A stretch of DNA of 6,064 bases from an uncultured Nitrospinaceae bacterium (lineage in GTDB: Bacteria; Nitrospinota; Nitrospinia; Nitrospinales; VA-1): the NCBI GenBank assembly GCA_913043155.1, contig CAJWLY010000096.1, positions 1 to 6,064 on the forward strand, written 5' to 3'. The position numbers were made by a program, and so were the translations under genes. Under the pieces are notes generated by a model. It was not told where the DNA came from, did not search any database, and saw only the letters and a program-made list of their open reading frames with translations. This document shows, in pieces, positions 1 through 4,689 of this stretch. Every line of letters starts with the position of its first letter. The first letter of the stretch is position 1.

Positions 1-171
1 ATTATTGTGACTTTTCTCGCGATTCTGGAACTTATGCGGATGCAGCTCATTCGGTGTCAGCAGGTGAAGCAATTCGATGCCATCCGCATATACTGCGCCG
101 TCGACCGTGAAACGCAGGAACAGATACTCAAAGACTTTCAGGAAACCGAGGAACAGAAACCCCCGCAATAG
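1..171 (+). CDS. scpA: ScpA, segregation and condensation protein A (C-terminal fragment)
   Basis: The window opens inside a reading frame that begins at base 1 and stops at TAG 169-171, leaving 56 C-terminal residues. The piece starts with IIVTFLAILELMRMQLIRCQ and continues through a Phe and an Ile-Arg-Ile-Tyr strand. This is the pattern of the ScpA C-terminal winged helix (consensus FLALLEL, a few residues, then V/I-R-x-x-Q and F-x-x-I). In the family this domain binds the cap of the SMC ATPase head, and ScpA bridges SMC dimers together with ScpB to compact and segregate the chromosome. The last 20 or so residues are a hydrophilic Glu/Gln-rich tail ending in PPQ. No scpB follows in this window, although scpB often lies next to scpA. 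The identification rests on a short stretch, so a different winged-helix protein is possible but less likely. Confidence 0.82.
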   Translation: MIVTFLAILELMRMQLIRCQQVKQFDAIRIYCAVDRETQEQILKDFQETEEQKPPQ

Positions 172-306
172 AACCGCGAGTTCGCTAAACAGGGTTCAGC
201 TCCCTTACCCACCTAAGCCATTCAAGTAAAATTTCTTTTCTAGAAAGTCGAAGTAAGTGGCTCTGCGTTTCCCTGAGGGGTGTTCTATGGTTCCTGGGGA
301 TTCCTG

Positions 307-336
307 TTGCAACCGCGTATCGTGATGGACTACAAT
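307..336 (+). promoter_or_regulatory. Putative sigma70-type promoter for cysE
   Basis: A -35-like TTGCAA (307-312) and a -10-like TACAAT (331-336) are separated by 18 bp. Transcription would begin around 342-344. That lies on or after the GTG at 341 and so favours translation from an internal ATG. The match is read by eye and either box alone is common by chance. The rest of the scpA-cysE gap (172-306) holds only weak inverted repeats: GAAC-5-GTTC at 171-183, overlapping the scpA stop, and TTTCTAGAAA at 237-246. No convincing terminator was seen there. Confidence 0.45.
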
Positions 337-340
337 TTAT

Positions 341-1036
341 GTGTCTATCTTTATTGATCTCTTTGGAAAATCAATGCTTAGACAGATAATGGAAGATGTC
401 GAGGTTGCCCTCGAAAAAGATCCTGCGGCGCGGCATTTCTGGGAAGTATTGCTACTTTATCCGGGTGTTCATGCACTAATTGGTTACCGGATCGCCCACG
501 TGTTGTGGAAATTTCACTTCAAGTTTCTGGCCCGGTTTATTTCCTATTTCGTGCGTTGGCTCACAGGTATCGAGATTCACCCTGCGGCGAAGATCGGCAA
601 GCGATTTTTCATGGATCACGGCATGGGTGTGGTGATTGGCGAAACCTCAGAAGTGGGCGATAATGTTTTCATCTATCATGGGGTGACACTGGGTGGCCTG
701 AGCACTAAGAGAGGAAAACGTCACCCGACCATCGGTGATAACGTGGTAATTGGTGCAGGAGCACAGGTCTTGGGGCCGACTCAGATCGGGGGGCACACGA
801 AAATTGGTTCGGGTTCGGTCGTCCTCCAGCACGTTCCAGAATATTCGACTGTTATAGGTGTGCCGGGACGGGTAGTGTTCTCCGGGATCGAGCCCACACA
901 GGATAGTGGTCACGGTGAGGAAGCCTTCCCTGATCCGGTTGCGCGGGCCATCGAGTGCATGCTTGAACGTCTCCCTCAAATGGAAAAAGAAATCCGTCAA
1001 CTCAAAGATGAGTTAGCCCATGAAAAAAAAACCTGA
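341..1036 (+). CDS. cysE: Serine O-acetyltransferase (short form)
   Basis: Transfers acetyl from acetyl-CoA to L-serine, giving O-acetylserine for cysteine synthesis in the cytoplasm. Counted from GTG 341 the protein has 231 residues. An N-terminal helical part contains DPAARHFWEVLLLYPGVHA (27-45). The left-handed beta-helix hexapeptide repeats run about 78-178, with IHPAAKIG (79-86), MDHGMGVVIGET (91-102), HGVTLGG (113-119), KRHPTIGD (126-133), GSGSVVL (156-162) and VIGVPGRVV (171-179). His93 of the DHG motif aligns with the catalytic His158 of E. coli CysE. Glu78 stands where E. coli has Asp143, as is usual in short Bacillus-type enzymes. The tail contains PDPVARAIECMLERL and a short coiled coil, and ends in KKT, lacking the C-terminal Ile that docks into CysK. 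GTG 341 has no Shine-Dalgarno site. ATG 374, preceded by GGA at 366-368, is a better start and gives 220 residues. Function is firm; the start is uncertain. Confidence 0.95.
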   Translation: MSIFIDLFGKSMLRQIMEDVEVALEKDPAARHFWEVLLLYPGVHALIGYRIAHVLWKFHFKFLARFISYFVRWLTGIEIHPAAKIGKRFFMDHGMGVVIGETSEVGDNVFIYHGVTLGGLSTKRGKRHPTIGDNVVIGAGAQVLGPTQIGGHTKIGSGSVVLQHVPEYSTVIGVPGRVVFSGIEPTQDSGHGEEAFPDPVARAIECMLERLPQMEKEIRQLKDELAHEKKT

Positions 1037-1135
1037 CTCCGATTTGGAATCGACTCCCGTTTAAAACGCGTTTGTTTCTCGCAAGTACTTATAAGATATT
1101 TTTTTTAATAATCTGTCAAGCTTAGCTCTCAAAGC

Positions 1136-2344
1136 GTGGTTCCGTGGACCACTTTTCCCCAACCGGCTCTAACCTTGCAGAAAATTTATCTTGACCATAA
1201 CGCTACGACTCCTTTGGCTCCCGAAGTTCTGGAAGCGATGCTTCCCTTATATAGGGAGGGATTCGGTAACCCGTCCAGTGTGCATTCCGAGGGGCGGAGG
1301 GCCCGTGTGCGTCTGGACGAAGCACGAGAACAGGTGGCCGCGCTCATCGGTGCCGAATCCAGAGAGATCGTGTTCACCAGTGGCGGTACCGAAGCGGACA
1401 ACTTTGCAATTTTCGGCGTAGCGTTTGCTCCCGGTCAGAAAAAACGCCATATCGTTACTTGCGAAATCGAACACTCGGCAGTGCTGAATCCGTTGAAGCA
1501 AATCGAAGGGCTGGGTTATCGGGTTGAGCGTCTGCCGGTGGATCATTGCGGCTGCGTCGATCCAGAGCGCGTGCGCAATGCTCTCACTGATTCCACGGTG
1601 TTGGTTACGATTCAACACGCAAACAGTGAGGTGGGAACTCTGCAGGATATCGAACGCATCGGGAAGATTGTCCGTGAACGGGGGATTCTCTTTCATACCG
1701 ATGCTGTGCAGAGCGTGGGAAAAATTCCCATCGATGTCAAGTCGTTGCCGGTCGATTTACTTTCCTTGTCGGCGCACAAGCTGTATGGGCCTAAAGGGGT
1801 AGGGGCCTTGTTCATCCGGCGTGGAATTCGTCCACTCTTCTCCCTCATTTGCGGTGGTGGACAGGAGAAAAAGCGACGGGGTGGTACTGAAAACGTTGCC
1901 GGCGTTGTTGGATTCGGTAAGGCTTGCCAGTTGGCGGCGGAAAGGCTAGACCGCGGCGAAGCGGAATGCTTGAAGGAAATGCGTGACCGACTCTGGGGTC
2001 GAATCCAGGGATCAATTCCCGGAGCGGAGCTTTTCGGAGACCCCAACAACCGTCTGCCCAATACCCTGGGTTGTGGTTTCGAAGGAGTTGATGGAGAAAC
2101 TCTATTGATCGCACTAGATATGGAAGGGGTTTCCGTATCCACCGGTTCGGCCTGCAGTTCGGGAACGGGCCTGCCATCGCCTGTGCTTGCCGCCATGCAA
2201 GTGCCTGTGGACTGGATTAACTCCTCCTTGCGGCTCAGCCTGGGGTGGGGCAACACGCCGGACGAGATGGACCGAGTGGTAGAAACACTGGCACAGGCCG
2301 TTCGACAAGGTCGAGAAAAGGTGTTCCCCGGTCAGGCTGGTTGA
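1136..2344 (+). CDS. Cysteine desulfurase, group I (NifS/IscS-like)
   Basis: PLP-dependent enzyme that converts L-cysteine to alanine and leaves a persulfide for Fe-S cluster assembly or tRNA thiolation. From GTG 1136 it has 402 residues, close to family length. Seen in order: IYLDHNATTPL (17-27), FGNPSSVHSEGRRAR (43-57), TSGGTEADN (81-89), EIEHSAVL with His113 stacking on PLP (110-117), HTDAVQ with the PLP-contacting Asp189 (187-192), SAHKLYGPKG with the Schiff-base Lys215 (212-221), RGGTENVAG (248-256) and STGSACSSG with the catalytic Cys340 (335-343). The Cys context marks group I rather than the SufS/CsdA group. The conserved fold begins at residue 16, so TTG 1175 (starting MQKIYLDHN) may be the true start. 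Neither start has a clear Shine-Dalgarno site. The gene follows cysE by 99 bp, linking cysteine synthesis and cysteine sulfur use. No IscR, IscU or MnmA gene is present here to decide between NifS, IscS and a tRNA-thiolation role, so no symbol is assigned. Confidence 0.94.
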   Translation: MVPWTTFPQPALTLQKIYLDHNATTPLAPEVLEAMLPLYREGFGNPSSVHSEGRRARVRLDEAREQVAALIGAESREIVFTSGGTEADNFAIFGVAFAPGQKKRHIVTCEIEHSAVLNPLKQIEGLGYRVERLPVDHCGCVDPERVRNALTDSTVLVTIQHANSEVGTLQDIERIGKIVRERGILFHTDAVQSVGKIPIDVKSLPVDLLSLSAHKLYGPKGVGALFIRRGIRPLFSLICGGGQEKKRRGGTENVAGVVGFGKACQLAAERLDRGEAECLKEMRDRLWGRIQGSIPGAELFGDPNNRLPNTLGCGFEGVDGETLLIALDMEGVSVSTGSACSSGTGLPSPVLAAMQVPVDWINSSLRLSLGWGNTPDEMDRVVETLAQAVRQGREKVFPGQAG

Positions 2345-2487
2345 GCTCAAACCGGAAAATGTTTTCTTATTTCAGGGACGAGAGACCCCGGCCATCAAAA
2401 AAAACTAATGTTAAAGTCCGGATTTTTCGATATAAGGGGTGGTTCCGTTAATGTTTTTAAGTGAATCCAGGGGGCGCTCCATAGGTA

Positions 2488-2516
2488 TTGACTTTATTGT
2501 GTTTAATCCATACAAT
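2488..2516 (+). promoter_or_regulatory. Strong sigma70-type promoter upstream of the lipoprotein gene
   Basis: TTGACT (2488-2493) and TACAAT (2511-2516) each match the sigma70 consensus at five of six bases and have the optimal 17-bp spacer. The expected start of transcription is near 2522-2524, leaving a 5' leader of about 46 nt before the ATG at 2569. This is the best promoter by eye in the window and separates the lipoprotein from the desulfurase transcript. The remainder of the 2345-2487 gap shows no convincing terminator or gene; a run of eight A's occurs at 2398-2405. Confidence 0.75.
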
Positions 2517-2550
2517 TAACTGATTATAAAGGGGTATTGATCCCATCACA

Positions 2551-2556
2551 AAGGAG
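2551..2556 (+). promoter_or_regulatory. Ribosome binding site of the lipoprotein gene
   Basis: AAGGAG lies 12 nt before ATG 2569, a little farther than the usual 5-9 nt. It is the clearest Shine-Dalgarno site in the window. It fixes the start codon, which also gives a well-formed signal peptide. Confidence 0.75.
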
Positions 2557-2568
2557 AAAGCCGAAATT

Positions 2569-3432
2569 ATGTCCCTTCGAGAACCCTGTTTACGCCTGTT
2601 TTTAATCTGTCTGCTAGCCACCCCATTAATTCTGAACGGGTGTAGTTATATTCCGTGGATCGGTGACGATGAAGAGGATCTAGCCTTTGAAGAAGACTTT
2701 CCGTTTGAAGAGAAACGGGGAGGGAAGGAGGACGATTTCTTTGGCGAAGGAGGTTTTGAGGATGTAGATCAGCAGAATGATAGCAATGTATTGCAGGGGG
2801 ATGTGGTCGCTCTGCAAACCCAGCAGGAGGTTCTCGTTGCTAAAGTCCGCGAACTCGAAGAAGATTTGGGCACGTTGGGGCCCAAGGTCAACGCCACTCA
2901 GGAGCGTCTTGAAGGTAGTCTGTCAGCTATATCCGGGACATCCGAATTCCTCGAACCGGAAGTAGAGGAACTCAAGCTCCAGATCGCCCGCCTTAAAGAC
3001 GATATCGCCCACCTCCAAGCTAGGAAAATGGGTAATAAGGTGCACCGCGCACGTGCGCCAAGCACCCCCCCGGAGTATAACCGGGCGCTTTCTGCCTATC
3101 GCTCTGGAAGATATGACGAATCCATCCTGATGTTCCAGGATTTAGCCACGGGCAATCCACCGAAGAGTTTGAAGGACAACATCGAGTTCTGGATAGGAAG
3201 TAACTATGTAAAACTGGAATTGTACGACGATGCAATCAGGCAGTTCCAGACTGTAATCAACAGTTATCCGAGTGGGAATAAAGCTCACGACTCAAGATAC
3301 ATGTTAGGCCTCAGCTATTATCGTAGTGGCGAAAGCAGTCGTGCGGTGGAAATTCTTGAAGCAGCTCTCAGACACAATCCACCTGCTGAGGTCCGGGGCA
3401 AAATCATGAAGCAGTTGAACGAAATCCAGTGA
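2569..3432 (+). CDS. Envelope lipoprotein with acidic linker, coiled coils and TPR-like repeats (CpoB/YbgF-like)
   Basis: The 287-residue product starts with a lipoprotein signal peptide: Arg4 and Arg9, a hydrophobic core at 10-22 and lipobox LNGC with Cys25 as the lipidated residue. Position +2 is Ser, so by the E. coli Lol rule it would be sorted to the outer membrane facing the periplasm. Residues 33-67 form a strongly acidic linker (17 Asp/Glu of 35) dotted with Phe. Heptad-like, Leu-rich coiled-coil segments follow at about 74-115 and 128-153, then a basic, Pro-containing hinge (156-168). The C-terminal part (170-287) has TPR-like helical pairs: YNRALSAYRSGRYDESILMF, a second around YDDAIRQFQTVINSYP and a third around YYRSGESSRAVEILEAAL. 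Coiled coil followed by TPR is the architecture of CpoB/YbgF, which links cell-wall synthesis to the Tol-Pal system. No tol or pal genes are nearby, and CpoB is normally soluble rather than lipidated, so the exact role is open. A BamD-like or polysaccharide-export partner is an alternative. Confidence 0.85.
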   Translation: MSLREPCLRLFLICLLATPLILNGCSYIPWIGDDEEDLAFEEDFPFEEKRGGKEDDFFGEGGFEDVDQQNDSNVLQGDVVALQTQQEVLVAKVRELEEDLGTLGPKVNATQERLEGSLSAISGTSEFLEPEVEELKLQIARLKDDIAHLQARKMGNKVHRARAPSTPPEYNRALSAYRSGRYDESILMFQDLATGNPPKSLKDNIEFWIGSNYVKLELYDDAIRQFQTVINSYPSGNKAHDSRYMLGLSYYRSGESSRAVEILEAALRHNPPAEVRGKIMKQLNEIQ

Positions 3433-3446
3433 TCCTGAAAAGGATC
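3431..3446 (+). repeat. Small inverted repeat over the lipoprotein stop codon
   Basis: GATCC (3431-3435) and GGATC (3442-3446) form a perfect 5-bp stem with the loop TGAAAA. The stem overlaps the TGA stop at 3430-3432. There is no T-tract behind it, so it is not a terminator by itself. It may protect the 3' end of the transcript or be chance. Confidence 0.4.
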
Positions 3447-3461
3447 CCGGAACAAGCGAAC

Positions 3462-3529
3462 GGCAAAAGGCAGATACCCCTTGAGGAACTCCTAGCGAAC
3501 TGCCTTTTGCCTTTTTATTTTTGTTTTTT
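3462..3529 (+). terminator. Rho-independent terminator after the lipoprotein gene
   Basis: GGCAAAAGGCAG (3462-3473) pairs perfectly over 12 bp with CTGCCTTTTGCC (3500-3511), leaving a 26-nt loop. A T-rich tract follows at 3512-3529, interrupted by one A and one G. There is no T-tract on the other side, so it acts on the + strand only. It ends 2 bp before the start codon of the next gene. Confidence 0.88.
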
Positions 3530-3531
3530 AG

Positions 3532-4689
3532 ATGAAAATCGCGATCGTTCATGACTGGCTGACGGGAATGCGAGGTGGGGAAAAGTGCCTCGAAGTGTTC
3601 TGTCGCCTCTACCCGGATGCCGACCTGTTTACCCTTCTATATCTCCCTAATAAAGTTTCCTCTGTTATCGAGTCTCACCCCATTCATACCTCGTTTATCC
3701 AAAGCCTGCCCTTAGTCGAAACAAAATACCGTTATTATCTCCCGCTCATGCCTTTCGCCATCGAAGGGTTTGATTTTAGCGAATATGACCTGATACTTAG
3801 CAGCAGTCACTGCGTCGCTAAAGGAGTGAAGCCGGGTCCGAACAGTCTGCACATATGTTATTGCCACACCCCCATGCGTTATATCTGGGATCAGTTTGAC
3901 CAATATTTCGGCGGGGAGTCTGCTGCGAGGATTCCTGCTATTGTGATGCGGATTCTCAGGCCATGGCTCCAGCGATGGGACGTGCGTACCAGTCGCCGGG
4001 TGAATCAATTCATTGCCAACTCTCGCCATGTGCAGGCCCGGATTAGGAAATATTATGACCGAGAGGCGACGGTTATTCATCCGCCGGTGGATACCGGAAT
4101 GTTCGCGCCAGGTTCGGATGAGACAGAAGACTACTTCCTTATTGTTTCGGCATTTGCGCCCTATAAACGGGTGGATTTAGCGGTTGAAGCTTTCAATAAA
4201 TTGGGTTACCCTTTCATCATTATCGGCGACGGGCAGGAGGCTGACCCTTTGCGAAAGGTAGCGGGATCCAACATCCGATTCGAAGGATGGCTTGATAATA
4301 CCGCGATTCGTTCACATTATGCCCGTTGCCGGGCTTTCGTTTTTTGTGGCGAAGAAGACTTCGGAATCACTCTCCTGGAAGCACAGGCGATGGGACGTCC
4401 GGTCATTGCGCTGGGGCGGGGCGGGGCGCTAGAAACGGTCATCCCCGACCGGCAGACTTGGAGACCGGAAACGGGAATTGCCGAACACAAGACGTCACAA
4501 CCGACCGGAGTCTTTTTCTACGAACAAACGCCCACGGCTTTAATGCGGGCGGTCCAACATTTCGAATCGGTTGAGTCCCAATTCCATCCTGAGGCGATCC
4601 GACAGCACGCGGTTCGATTTGACGTCGCCGTTTACACCGACCGAATCCGTAACTTCATCGAACAGCGCCTCGAAGAACATCGATGCTGA
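3532..4689 (+). CDS. GT4-family glycosyltransferase for surface polysaccharide
   Basis: A 385-residue GT-B retaining glycosyltransferase, acting at the cytoplasmic face of the inner membrane on a lipid-linked oligosaccharide. The N-terminal domain starts with KIAIVHDWLTGMRGGEKCLE (2-21) and contains SSSHCVAKGVKPG (90-102) and CYCHTPMRYIWD (109-120), hallmarks of a GT4 subgroup found in exopolysaccharide and O-antigen clusters. The nucleotide-sugar domain begins near FLIVSAFAPYKRVDLAVEAF (202-221). It holds IGDGQE (231-236) and the E-x7-E-type motif EEDFGITLLEAQAMGRPVIA (274-293), followed by GGALETV. The start at 3532 is supported by conservation of the first residues, yet there is no Shine-Dalgarno site, only the terminator T-tract just upstream. 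The gene overlaps the next by 7 bp, so the two are likely co-translated. Donor sugar and linkage cannot be read from the sequence; some relatives are annotated as mannosyltransferases. Confidence 0.92.
   Translation: MKIAIVHDWLTGMRGGEKCLEVFCRLYPDADLFTLLYLPNKVSSVIESHPIHTSFIQSLPLVETKYRYYLPLMPFAIEGFDFSEYDLILSSSHCVAKGVKPGPNSLHICYCHTPMRYIWDQFDQYFGGESAARIPAIVMRILRPWLQRWDVRTSRRVNQFIANSRHVQARIRKYYDREATVIHPPVDTGMFAPGSDETEDYFLIVSAFAPYKRVDLAVEAFNKLGYPFIIIGDGQEADPLRKVAGSNIRFEGWLDNTAIRSHYARCRAFVFCGEEDFGITLLEAQAMGRPVIALGRGGALETVIPDRQTWRPETGIAEHKTSQPTGVFFYEQTPTALMRAVQHFESVESQFHPEAIRQHAVRFDVAVYTDRIRNFIEQRLEEHRC

Noticed and set aside
237..246. Perfect palindrome TTTCTAGAAA in the scpA-cysE gap as an operator
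   Set aside because: It is a single short AT-rich palindrome, about 60 bp upstream of the predicted promoter, with no second copy in the window; too little support for an operator.
1081..1110. T-run with nearby small palindromes (CTTATAAG 1088-1095) after cysE as a terminator
   Set aside because: The palindrome has no loop and the stem is short and AT-only, so no stable hairpin precedes the T-run. CGATT-3-AATCG at 1040-1052 is too far away.
647..2350. Long open frames on the minus strand and alternate plus frames across cysE and the desulfurase gene
   Set aside because: They lie wholly inside genes with clear family motifs, show no recognisable domains and have odd composition; they are shadows of the real genes.
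1136..2448. Direct repeat GTGGTTCCGT at 1136-1145 and 2439-2448
   Set aside because: A 10-bp match in 6 kb is expected by chance now and then; there are no duplicated ends, transposase or other mobile signs around the desulfurase gene.
2451..2519. A 22-codon frame (ATG 2451 to TAA 2517-2519) with AAGGGG upstream, ahead of the lipoprotein gene
   Set aside because: It overlaps the well-formed promoter at 2488-2516 and shows no recognisable peptide; chance is the simplest explanation.
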